NCBI RefSeq assembly: GCF_021155765.1
Contig: NC_060113.1
Coordinates: forward strand, 2,594,501-2,658,500
Origin: Diprion similis
Lineage: Eukaryota; Arthropoda; Insecta; Hymenoptera; Diprionidae
Length of the DNA stretch: 64,000 bases
Reading direction: 5' to 3'
Translations under genes and position numbers: made by a program
In this document: piece by piece, positions 49,639 through 59,855 of the stretch
Layout: every line of letters starts with the position of its first letter
Position numbering within the stretch: position 1 is the first letter of the stretch
Notes under the pieces: generated by a model
Seen by the model: only the letters and a program-made list of their open reading frames with translations
The model's database searches: none
Told to the model about the DNA's origin: nothing

Positions 49639-50823
49639 TCTCGATTTGCATACTTTTGAATTAAAGAAATCGTTATCGGATCCAATAATTCGTTCGTCGA
49701 TATATAAATTACCAAAATTCATTCACGGTCTCGGAATTCTGCTTGTCTACATTACCCCTGATGGAAATTATGAACAGCTGGGTCGACCAATTTTTTTTTT
49801 TTTTTTTTTTTTTTTTCTTCTTGTGAATAGGCGTGTCTCTCCAAGGGACCGAGTTTCTCTGTGTATTCCATCGAACAGTCTGCACCATGAATTTTACCAA
49901 CATTTTCGCTCTTGCCAGTAGCTTAAGAAGCTAAAGACCGAACGTTTCAATCTATCGAAAATACGTAGTTATGGATGTTGTACCTATACGTGTAATACAT
50001 AATTATATACGTTTACAGTATTCGACAGTGTATTTTTCCTGGTTTAAACCTCTGAGTTTAGTATCTTAGATTAGCAATAGGAAAAAGTAGTAATTGCACC
50101 TAATAATAGATATGAATGTTGATGTAAAAAGTGATAAAGTATGATAATTACTCGTAATAAAATAGCCTGAAAGTACGATTAATTCTGCAATAGGTAAGAG
50201 AAATATTTTGAATTAGTACGTCACTTTGTACAAAATAAAATAATTAATCAGTTCACGTTAGATGTATAGTGTATAAGTACCTATAAGGGATCATGTAATT
50301 GTCTGAACAATTCGAGTTACGTGTTAAAAAAGTCAGAAAGCTGCTAACAGCTATGAAAAATGAACAAATTCGTGTTCATCGGCGAAATGAAAGATCCACA
50401 AGTCTGCCAGGTATAGAGACTCACAAATTATTTACTGACTTTTCGCATTTACGGAACGTCTTGTACTACTTTTCGTAAGATAATTGAACTCAGAATTGAA
50501 AAATCCTAGCAGAAGCTGCTGCGTTTAACGCTTACATAAATTGGGACGTGAGTTTAACGAAGCGGTACTAGACTTTAGAAAAATGTTCGGATGAATCGGT
50601 GTGAAAATGTTCTCAATGTACCGCATCCAATATTTACTTATTTGTACTTTGATGATTTTGTGATTTCGTATATACGACTTGTAGAAATAAAAAAAAAAGT
50701 AAAAAAATAGTGAAACTGGTTATTCTTTCATGGACAATTATTTACCCACGAGAAAAATTATTCTTAGTACGGATGAGATAAGATCATAATTAAATTAGAA
50801 TTGATTAAAAATATATAAATTAT
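49639..50823. other. Convergent 3' region of the PDZ gene and RFC2
   Basis: About 1.2 kb of AT-rich sequence between two genes that end toward each other. It has a T-run at about 49791-49816 and no gene. Confidence 0.5.
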
Positions 50824-50829
50824 TTTATT
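50824..50829 (-). terminator. Polyadenylation signal AATAAA of RFC2
   Basis: Minus-strand AATAAA 64 bases past the RFC2 stop codon, a typical distance for a short 3' UTR. Confidence 0.6.
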
Positions 50830-50892
50830 GATACGTACTTAAACGTTACTATAGCTAGTGTATATTAATTCAAAGAATGTTGATTTTTCTTG

Positions 50893-52430
50893 TTACTTTT
50901 TAAGAGCTATTCGGCACAGGCGGGCCAAAAGACTCTGCATTTGAAGCAGACTGTTCATTCCATTAACGATGCCTAAATGCGTTAAACCGATTTCCTGAAA
51001 GAAATAAAATCACGCAAGTTAATAAAAATCAAGATGTAAAACGTCGGCGAAACTAACCTTGATGAAATCAAGCTTCATTTTCTCATCTATATCGAGATTT
51101 TTGCAGACTCTGAATATGTTTCCAATAATATCCTCAGCGGAGTATCCCATCCTCCATAAATGCGACATTACCTGCAATCGAAACCTTTTCATAGTGACCA
51201 GAAGTTAAAAATTATGAGGGATGTCTAGATCTATAATCAAAACTCACCCCAAACGATTTATCGATGTTTCCCTTTGAGCATAATTCAAGCATTTCTTTAA
51301 CGAGAAGGGGATGCGGTTCGTCGCACACTTTAAACACATTTTCTCCATTCACATGTCCAAACCCGTTGTGAGTCGACTGCAGATTGTTCAACGCTTGTCG
51401 CATGTCTCCTTGAGCAGTGAACACAATTGCTTCCAATCCATCGTCAGTGTAAGATACCTTGATGAAAGAAAAGAAATTACAAACAGTGTTTGAAATAGTT
51501 GGATAAATGGAAAAAGTTTAAAAACGTAATCATTTCTCTCACATTCTCTTTTTCGCAGACTTGAATGATTTTGGCCAAGACTTGGGCGTCGGACAGTTTT
51601 CCATACCGCAACATAGCGCATCGTGACTGTATGGGTTCGATGATTTTCTCACTGTTGTTACAGGCGAGTGCGAACCTGGTCGTGTTGCTGTAGATCTCCA
51701 TGGTTCGGCGTAGGGCTTGTTGAGCGCCATCGGTCATGCTGTCCGCTTCGTCGAGTATGATTATCTTGTGCCTGCCTTGAGGAAGGGTGACCTGTGCCGA
51801 CGGTTAAAGAATCCCTAACATTTCCGGTTTCAAACTTAACGGTACATTAATAAACAGTCAGTTTTTCCGCAGCGCACCTTTTGTTGAGCGAACATCTTGA
51901 TCTTGTTTCGTACGACGTCGATTCCTCTGTCATTGGACGCGTTGAGCTCAAGAACGGCATCCTTGAAAGCTGGCCCGAGAAGAACTCGAGCTAGACAGAG
52001 GATGGTCGTTGTCTTTCCCACTCCAGGCGGCCCAGCGATGATTATATTCGGCGCATTTCCGTTCTGGGCAAAAACAGACAACCGCGCAACCGTGTCCTCG
52101 TTGCCCACTATGTCTGAAAACACTTGGGGACGATACTTTTCCACCCTGAGGGTAAAGGGGATGAAAATGATCGATTAATCTACCAGTCATTTCAAGATAT
52201 GAAGTCACATGTTGTCAGAGACGTGGTGAAAAGAAAAGTAGACAGGACGGTTGAAACATAACCTAACATAACCTAGCAAAACCTACTTAGCCTAGTTTGG
52301 TAATTTTGCTGATGACTTACCACGGCAAATGCGAGGCTCTGTAACTCGATTTACTCTTCTGATTCAAGCCGCTGGTTGACGGCACGACCTCGACCTCCAT
52401 CGGCTCGTCATTTTCGTCGGCTCCAGCCAT
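50893..52430 (-). CDS. RFC2: Replication factor C subunit 2 (clamp loader, about 40 kDa)
   Basis: Exons 52430-52321, 52145-51878, 51791-51543, 51457-51248, 51171-51058 and 50994-50893 join in phase to 1053 bases, 350 residues plus TAA. The protein follows vertebrate RFC2 closely. It has an acidic N-terminus, the RFC start motif VEKYRP, Walker [10 protein letters not shown] (about 70-80), [15 protein letters not shown], the Walker B DEAD box [10 protein letters not shown], the sensor/arginine-finger motif SRC, and the collar-domain helices ending in LLARLCR. RFC is the AAA+ ATPase pentamer that loads PCNA onto primer-template junctions in the nucleus during replication and repair. All splice sites are canonical. 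The gene is in head-to-head order with the predicted gene starting at 52839. Confidence 0.97.
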
Positions 52431-52838
52431 GTCGAGCGATCACAATTGCCGATACCGAAGAAGACAATTGACCGTCGTTTGTTTACCACGAAAAAGCGCG
52501 GGACAAGAGATTTGAAAAAGCACCGATAGGTAGCAACACGTCTCGGGTGTCTCGGGCGGCGCGGAATTCAAAATTCAAAGTGTTTTATTTCGGATCTTTG
52601 GATTGTCCGCAATATTCTGTCACTGAATTTGTGTATGACATTGAACGTTGGATCTAACCTGTCAAACATATCGACGATAACCGGCAAACGTCGATTAATA
52701 ATTAGGATCAGTTTAGTGGAAATTTAAAAAGAATTTTTATAAACACTTGAATGTATCAAAATTAATTCTACGATGTGATTGACATGACAATAAAATTCGA
52801 CACAAAATAACTATCACCAAAATGTATAGTGTACTATT
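52431..52838. promoter_or_regulatory. Probable bidirectional promoter between RFC2 and the divergent gene
   Basis: 408 bases separate the two start codons. No TATA box is evident toward RFC2, as expected for a housekeeping gene. The part nearest RFC2 contains CpG-rich stretches (for example CTCGGGCGGCGCGG near 52550). Confidence 0.45.
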
Positions 52839-54316
52839 ATGTGGAGATCATCGAAGAAACTAATAGTTGATTGTCTTCAGTTCATATTCAGATGTGGTAG
52901 GCGTAACCTTGGCGTTGACGATTTGGAAGATATTCCCGAGTACGATCCGCACGACGTACCTGGTAACGTGTTACTTTCATTCTCACGTACTCGAACAGAA
53001 CTGAAAATCCAAAACGCAAATTCTATTCCAAGCAGAAGTTTTTCAGATAAATTCAAATACTTATGATGGTAAATTTTCGTCATATATTTATTTTTGAAAA
53101 TTTAATTTAATACCCGTTTCTCTACTTCTTCGACGTTGTTTTTAATAATCTTTTTGAAACTACACTAGCTGGAATTATTTTGCACTTTTTCACGATTATC
53201 TGTCAAATTGTTACCATTTTTATCTTGTAAGTAAATCACTCCAGATTTCTAAATCTCATTTTTATTTATTCCTGTGGGAAAACCTCTTTTTTTTTTAATT
53301 AATAAAGCACCACTTTAAAGTCACATAAATTTCAATAAACAGACGCGGTTTTACTGCAGCACTTGCACAAACAAATTCAAGTGAAAAAATCACTCAAATA
53401 ATCAACAACCACATTACGCACTTTGGCACGCTCTTGATTCGCACTATTTACTTCGTAACATGGACCGTATTCAGCGTCCGAGATGTTGCTCCCAGATCGG
53501 TCTGATGTACACAAAGCGATCGGAAAACTCGGAACGCCGATTTATGAATTCGCCACGATTTGCGCATGCGCAGAAATCCAAAGTATTATTCGATAGTTGA
53601 TTCAGCCTGCCAAAATAGCGTTGAGCTTATCGCACGTTCATAATAACGAGTCAAGTTGAGTATCTGTACACAGTTTATGTGACATGAACGCAAAACATAA
53701 TGTAATAGCTGTAAAGATCACCGCATTGCTCACATTAATCGCTAAAAAATTTATTTAAATGTTGAACTATTTTTTTCCGGAGGAATGTTTGACTTTTTTT
53801 TTGTTTCTCAAAATCTCAAACTTATTCCAGTGTCACTGACTTTATTGAAATAAAATTTTCTCCATCTTAGCAACTTTATTTATACAATTAAATTTTCAAT
53901 GTTTCCAATTAAACGTTCTCTCGACACCTTAGCGTTGTCTAAATTTACCTAGAATTTTACCTACATAGTTATTTCGAGGATACGCGTGGAAAAAAATTCT
54001 TTTAGCAGGCCTATTTCGACCTCAAGTAGTTCATTCAAAACCGTTGAATATATACTCTCAAATGGTTCTCTTTGTGGTTTGTACAGTACATTTCCAACCC
54101 CACACATTCGGAGCATCGATTGTACCGAGGCAGGATGACTTGCAGCACAGACCGGACACACCGGGTTTTAGACGTCATTCGCCACCTGAAATAGTAGCGA
54201 AGGTACGGCTCGCTCTGGAGGAAATGGGCGAGAAAAAACCGTCGGAAAAAGCCCGTGGCGACCATCGTCTGTCCTTTGATTCCGAAATTCAGTCGAACTC
54301 GACGGATAATACTTGA
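52839..54316 (+). CDS. Predicted two-exon protein of unknown function (117 aa)
   Basis: Exon 1 52839-52962 ends CCTG before GTAACG. Exon 2 54087-54316 follows acceptor TTTGTACAG. Phase 1 matches, giving 117 residues plus TGA. The protein begins MWRSSKKLIVDCLQFIFRCG, then is acidic (GVDDLEDIPEYDPHDVP) and hydrophilic to the end (SPPEIVAKVRLALEEMGEKK). I recognise no domain. A TTGTCTTCAG acceptor at 52880 leaves room for a different first exon, so the start is uncertain. The high codon regularity of the DDLEDIPEYDPHDVP segment and the head-to-head position with RFC2 favour a real gene. The intron of 1.1 kb contains nothing I recognise. Confidence 0.5.
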
Positions 54317-55012
54317 AAAAGAGCTTCGCCCGTCTAGATTTAATTTCTATTTTGGTTGTTTGCCGACGACCAAAACTGTCTACACATTGACGTTCAATCC
54401 TGAGGCTCTTTAAATGCCAGAAATATTTTTTCGCGGAAATAGAATGGGTCGAATATCCTGGATCAAATGATTTATTATTATAGCCAACGTATCGCTGTAT
54501 CGTGATTCAACGTTTGTACGGGACTACTAATATTGTTTTCACTTGAATGTTGCAAAGAAATAAATCGTCCATATATACACAGTCAGAATATTTGAACTCA
54601 CTTTTTGAATTTTATCGTTCATATCGCTATCAAATTTGAATTTGAACGGAATCCCGCTCGGCTCGTTGAGATGTCGGTGACGCCATCTTGTGGATTGCAT
54701 ATAACCTAGGATGCAATCTGTAGTGCGAGTTGCAGACAGTAAGGCGACAATTGCATCGCTCTTTTTCACTTCACACAACATATTTTCATCCTTAGAATTT
54801 AATCAGTGTGAAAAACTTGGTATATTTTTACGTCAATAAGGTCAATGAAGGTGGTAACTGGTAAAGTGAATTAAAACTTATGTATAATATGAAATCAGTT
54901 CAACGCATGTTTATTGCTGAGAAAACTGCGTGCCAGGAAAATTGGCGAATTGTGCCTGTAACGTAGGATAATATATAAATTGTGTTTCGCACACTTTTAT
55001 GGGACTGGGAAT
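54317..55012. other. Spacer between the unknown gene and the superoxide dismutase gene
   Basis: About 0.7 kb, 3' flanks of two convergent genes. A minus-strand open frame at 54539-54781 has no recognisable product. A short perfect inverted repeat GATTGCAT...ATGCAATC lies at about 54692-54719. Confidence 0.4.
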
Positions 55013-55945
55013 TTACAGGAATCCAACTATTCCGCAGGCGACACGATTCCCAGCAGCACCTGTTGTCAGACTATCGTCACTTTGTCCCCGTCCAAAATCG
55101 TCAGCTTTTTCATGGACAACAAGCGTTCTGCCTATCGCACCACGAACTCCAGTCAACGTTAGATAATGGTCCATTTTATCCACTTTCGCGATTCCATCTT
55201 CCCCCGCCTCGATGTTTCCCAAATCACCTACATGCCGCAGAAGGTCGTTTGGGGCTCCGTGACGCATCTGGAATTAATTGGCGGGGTGTAAATTTGCTGA
55301 TTATAGGAATAGATATACTAATAGATAGATTTCGACACAAGCAAAAAACGCGAAATCAGCGTCTCAGGTTGTAATTCGTTTTGAAATATTCAGATTTTCC
55401 GAACCTGTAACGAAAAACAAGGCTTAATTGCAGACCTCGGGCTAATTTTCTAATTCCAGTAGGTGAATCAATTCAATTTCTAGGCTCACTTACCCTTCAC
55501 AAAATACCCATAATTCCAAGGCATCGTGATAATAACTTTTTCCAAAATTGTCCCAATTTTATTAAAAAATAATTTCTATATTTTTGAGCGATATAACTTC
55601 ATCTCACAATCAGTCTAGAAATTCCGATTTTCCACAATTAATTACGGCCTGACCAATCCATGTATTTCTTCTATCTCGTCATTACAAATTGGCAAAAAGT
55701 ATATTTTAGGGAGTGTTTATTACCGTGTAAGGATTGTAGTGACCTGCTGCAGATTTGCATCCTTCTCTCAAATCGCCCTTTTCGTGAACGTGGAAGCCGT
55801 GGAGTCCGGGGCTGAGTCCTTCTATTGTCCCGTTTATCCTGAGTCCCTCAAATAATTGTTGAAGCGTCAGTTCTCCACGGGGTCCATCGACAGGCGAACC
55901 ATCGTCCCCGAGCGCCCGAATTTGGACGACTGCTTTCAGTCCCAT
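55013..55945 (-). CDS. Copper/zinc superoxide dismutase (158 aa)
   Basis: Exon 1 55945-55724 and exon 2 55267-55013 join in phase 0 to 158 residues plus TAA. It converts superoxide to oxygen and hydrogen peroxide. All metal ligands are present: FHVH (His52, His54) and His126 for copper, bridging His69 in GHYNP, zinc ligands His77, His86 and Asp89 in RHVGDLGN. Cys63 and Cys152 can form the structural disulfide, and Arg149 guides substrate. There is no signal peptide from this ATG, which suggests a cytosolic enzyme. It differs from ordinary SOD1 in a longer loop near the N-terminus ([20 protein letters not shown]) and an unusual end (CGIVGFL), so it may be a diverged paralogue. A possible upstream acceptor three bases before the ATG leaves open an extra 5' exon. 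Confidence 0.9.
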
Positions 55946-56059
55946 TGACTATAATATTTTTTTACAAAAATCAGTAGATCCCCGGCCATTTTACCATTCC
56001 CTTTCTTTCTGGATCGACGTGATCGTTCAAAAAATAATAAGAGAGGCAAAAATGTATTT

Positions 56060-56142
56060 GCTAAGTGTGGGGTTCGAACCCACGCTCCCTGACGGGAACC
56101 AGAACTTAAATCTGGCGCCTTAGACCGCTCGGCCAACCTAGC
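56060..56142 (-). tRNA. tRNA-Leu (TAA)
   Basis: 83 bases on the minus strand, a type II tRNA with a long variable arm. Acceptor GCTAGGT pairs with ACTTAGC with one G-T pair. The anticodon stem CCAGA/TCTGG encloses TTTAAGT with anticodon TAA. The T-arm is GGGTTCGAACCCC. It lies 115 bases upstream of the superoxide dismutase start, same strand. Confidence 0.94.
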
Positions 56143-56797
56143 TGATGAATTGATGCTTCACAAGAACATTAATATATCAAATGTTCGTCCGTACGATCGG
56201 ATCTACAGCTTGTGATTGATGGAGTTATGCGCATGCCCATAAAATACTTAATCACAGTTCCAGCGAGTGTTTAAATGACAATTTGATCGTTCGAAATGCG
56301 TTTAATTTAAAATAACGCATCGCGATACACTGCGCCTGATTACACGCAACACTTGTTGCGAGGAGTTGCTAAAAACTACGATTTTTAAAGTAAAAAACTA
56401 CTCATTCAAGGAGATTTCGTTTGTACAATAATTGAGAAAAGAACTCCACGCTTACAATTAAACAATACTTCCAAGTATCTCTGAAGATGCAGAAACACAT
56501 TATATATCTTTTAATATTGCTGATGTAGTACTACGCATTCATTCATGTTCGAGATGTTTCAAGCGTTGGAACAAAATTGTGCCAATACTGTTTCAACGAT
56601 TTTTATTTTTATAAAATAATACAATACTACAAGGGTATAAAGAAACTGAAAAAGACGAAATTACTTATTCGCGTTTCACGCACGGTACACCGCCCTTGTA
56701 TTTTTCTTACTCACGCGAGAATCTCGCGTCGAAATGAATAATCAATGCCTTAAATCAAGGCCCATTGTCCATTGCGTAACAATACATTATAAACAAC
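56143..56797. other. Spacer between tRNA-Leu and the possible secreted-protein gene
   Basis: About 0.65 kb, AT-rich. I see nothing recognisable. Confidence 0.45.
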
Positions 56798-57130
56798 TCA
56801 CGTACCGTTCTCCACTATGATCCACTCTGTGATAATTGGCAAATGACGAGAAGTCCAGAGAATTATAAAAATCGCAACAGGGACACTTTTATCAAGATGT
56901 GAACGAGGAGCAGTCGACGTAAAACTTAAAAAGACGTAAAAATATGGGTAAGATGCAAGAGGAATACGTACGAAAAGGTAGGGCTCCATGTAGACCTCGT
57001 AAAGGTCGCTCCTGTAGCCAGGAAATCCGGGAAGACTCCTGATGTAAAGAGTCCTGTCGTAAATCTCGCCGGAAGCGATGCCGAGGAGACTGCAGACGAA
57101 CCCAACGATCAACACCTTGGCGCACGACAT
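56798..57130 (-). CDS. Possible small secreted protein (start exon)
   Basis: An ATG at 57130 opens a frame with a textbook signal peptide (MSCAKVLIVGFVCSLLGIAS, cleavage after SG), followed by EIYDRTLYIRSLPGFPGYRS and DLYEVYMEPYLF. A strong donor (GTACGTAT) at 56971 suggests the first exon is 57130-56972 (53 codons, phase 0); the open frame beyond is probably intron. Another donor-like GTACGTGAG is at about 56805. The 3' exons are not identified. I considered joining it to the superoxide dismutase exon at 55945, which would make an extracellular enzyme with tRNA-Leu in the intron; the phase fits, but the acceptor there is weak. A TATA-like TGTATATATTAC lies at about 57158. Confidence 0.45.
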   Translation of the reverse strand: MSCAKVLIVGFVCSLLGIASGEIYDRTLYIRSLPGFPGYRSDLYEVYMEPYLFVRIPLASYPYFYVFLSFTSTAPRSHLDKSVPVAIFIILWTSRHLPIITEWIIVENGT

Positions 57131-59098
57131 GGCGAACTATTGTTCGGTAAAAGAGTAATATATACAGATAAAATATCGCAAGTTGCGTGGTACCGGGTAC
57201 CGCTAATGATAAACTTTCATCTCCAAAGACGGAGCTCTTTGTGTGTCCCTGCGAAAAGGCGCAGTACGTTTAAATACTTGGAGGATCTCGAAGACCTTGG
57301 TGAACGATGAGCAACCAACGAGTAGGCCGTCAGTCAGTCGTCAGTCGAGTGCGTCTAATAATGTGGTTGGCAAATTTGTGCACGCGGTGATGTCGGAGCT
57401 TTTTTTTCCTCCCGCTTGTTTTCCTTCCTGGTCCTTCTCTTATTCTTGTTTGTTCTGCTTCCTCGTTTTCCTACCTTCTTCCAACACGTGTTTACATCAC
57501 CTTCATACCGGCTACAGAGACTCGCAAGTTTGCGGTAATCAGAGCCTCCAACCTGCGTTTTATACCAACCGGCAAGCGGCTTCGAGGTTTCTTGCGATTT
57601 CCGTAACGCGTTTTCTAAACTGCGTTACCTCGAGATATCAACTCTTCCACTTTAACTTCGAACCTTTATTGAGATTGGAATTGTGAATTGCACACCAGGT
57701 CCTTACTGAAAATGTTCATGAGATGTTGTAACCGACGTCAACGTGTAATTTATTGCACGATTTGTCTTGTGAATTCGAGAAAAATATGTAAAAAATCATG
57801 TAATAATTTTAAAATGCACGAATCGTCAAATATATGATTTTTGATCTAGTATATTTGGTGGTTCGTATTTTTGTGGTTCATTAGGTAATTTTGTCTTCAT
57901 TTTTCTCAAATCTACAAGATAAATCATGTGCTAAATCACACGTTTATGGTCATTTGAACTGGGGGTTGCAATAATTTGGCAAAAACTGGTAATGAAATCA
58001 TGTGATTCCCGAGAAAGCGGAAACGCATAGAAATCCGTGACGCTTCGCACCGCTTCCGGTATTTCTTATTCTCTTAATCTTCATTTGAGGTCGTAAGCAT
58101 CGATGATCAGTGTTTTGAGTCGGTGGATACATCGTCGACCTTCCGGCGGTACGTGCAGCTGCTAAGCGGCAATGTTAATTAACCGGTAATCCAGCCGTGA
58201 ATAATAGCCAGGAATTATATTGACGACTGCAAATGAAATTCCGAAACGTGCAACGCTATTGCGCACTCGAATATTGCGCTTACGACAGGACGTTGGCACC
58301 GTCTGATGCAGGACGCGTTCTGCATGCAGGGTTCAGTTGCTAAAGGATTAAGAAATTGCCGATTAAGATTTTTAAGAAATTGAAGATTATGATCCAATCT
58401 GCATTATGATCAGCCGGACAAGGATATTACGGTACTGGCTGACAGCGAACTCGACGTCAAGGCTGATCGCGAAGACCTCTAGGATACCGGGGTCAATGAC
58501 GATGCGAGTTTTCTCGCCTATCTTACCTCTGAAACGACGTCGTCGGAATACTTCGAGACTATTTTGCTCGCTTTGCTTGCTCGATAATCTCGTGTGCACA
58601 GAGCGGAGCGTTTGATGTTTGATGGAATCTTCGAGCCACATGTTCGTTCGCAAATCGCAGTATAATAGTTTATCTTACTTACTATAGGAATGTTGTGTAA
58701 ATCTGCGTTTACAGTCTACACCTAACGCATGTATTACGATGTACAGAGTAATCTTGTCTTAAGTCTATTGCCAGGGTTTCAATATAACTGAAGAATATAA
58801 GAAACCTGAAGCAGCTATTCGCTGTGATAACTTGTGCCTTCTTACTTCCTTCATCATTAATTTTAAGCCAACCAAACTAGTATTTTTTTGCCTCCACTGA
58901 ATACCAATCGAATTTTAAAGTTGGATCTTGGTTGAATCTAAGGGTTGAATTTTTATTCAGCCCGAAGTATCGTTGTAAGGTGTTCCAGAAATTTGAATAG
59001 ATTGATACTAACCAAGTACAACTGAATTTGATTTTACACCGACTGCATAATTTGTTGTTAGTTTTGTATAATTCTTTATACTGTTGGACCGCATACAG
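57131..59098. other. Spacer with unidentified open frames
   Basis: About 2 kb. Pyrimidine-rich reading frame at 57243-57686 looks non-coding. At 58387-58653 both strands are open: the minus frame contains RIVIDPGILEVFAISLDVEF and the plus strand an acidic reading interrupted by one stop. One of them may be an exon of the gene below, but neither matches anything I know. Confidence 0.35.
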
Positions 59099-59855
59099 CT
59101 GATGCCCCCTGACCTTCGTCGCATTCTTGATCACCTTGATCACATGAGTAAGCAGATCAAGGGCCAGGTACGTACGTTGGTCAAGTTTGTCCAACCTCAC
59201 GTGTGGTCTTTGAATAAAATTAAAAATTTACACATCCGATTACCGTTGTTGTGCGAATAATTAATCATCAGGAATTTAAACACGCCTCAAGGTTCCTGAA
59301 AAATGCAAATAACTGCTAAGCGGCTGTTGTTTTTTTTTTAATTTTCGTCAACAATTTCTCGCCTCAAATTCGTACGGAATGATAATAAAAGCGCCCAATT
59401 GACAATATACCGGGTAATGAAAAAAAAAAAAAAAAACGTCACCAAGGTTAAGTCAAGTACACGGTACGTATTCACCGCGTCTGTTGACAGTTTTATAGTA
59501 TAGTCAGACTGTACATGACATTTTCGTGGTATGTGTGAGAACAGCGGTGTAAAGGCGTACAGATATTAACGTACACACGTGAAGCTCGCATATCTAGGCC
59601 ATTGCTTCAGACTCGCAACGTAATTCCTCATTATTTTTTCATACTCGGCTCCACGTATTCAAAACGCATATCGCATGTACATGATATGTCTACGATGCTG
59701 CACATTTCCACCGATTTCGAAGCATCGTTGGGCCCTTTAAAGTCCCAAAATTCCAAGACTAAGTTTCCATTTCCAATTAATTCTCCAACAATTGTTTATT
59801 GGATTATTCCTGACAGGTGGAAGAAAGACCATTTCCCGAAGACCCTGATGGGTGA
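59099..59855 (+). CDS. Probable C-terminal exons of an unidentified gene
   Basis: Exon 59099-59167 lies between acceptor GCATACAG and a strong donor (CAG, GTACGT), 23 codons: LMPPDLRRILDHLDHMSKQI then KGQ. It joins in phase 0 to 59817-59855 (acceptor CCTGACAG), which reads VEERPFPEDPDG and stops at TGA. The helical, charged character and the matching phases suggest a real 3' end, the first piece being amphipathic. Upstream exons are not found, and I cannot name the protein. Both pieces are short, so chance remains possible. Confidence 0.4.

Noticed and set aside
57243..57686. 147-codon plus-strand frame
   Set aside because: Phe, Ser and Cys content comes from a pyrimidine-rich tract; no domain is evident.
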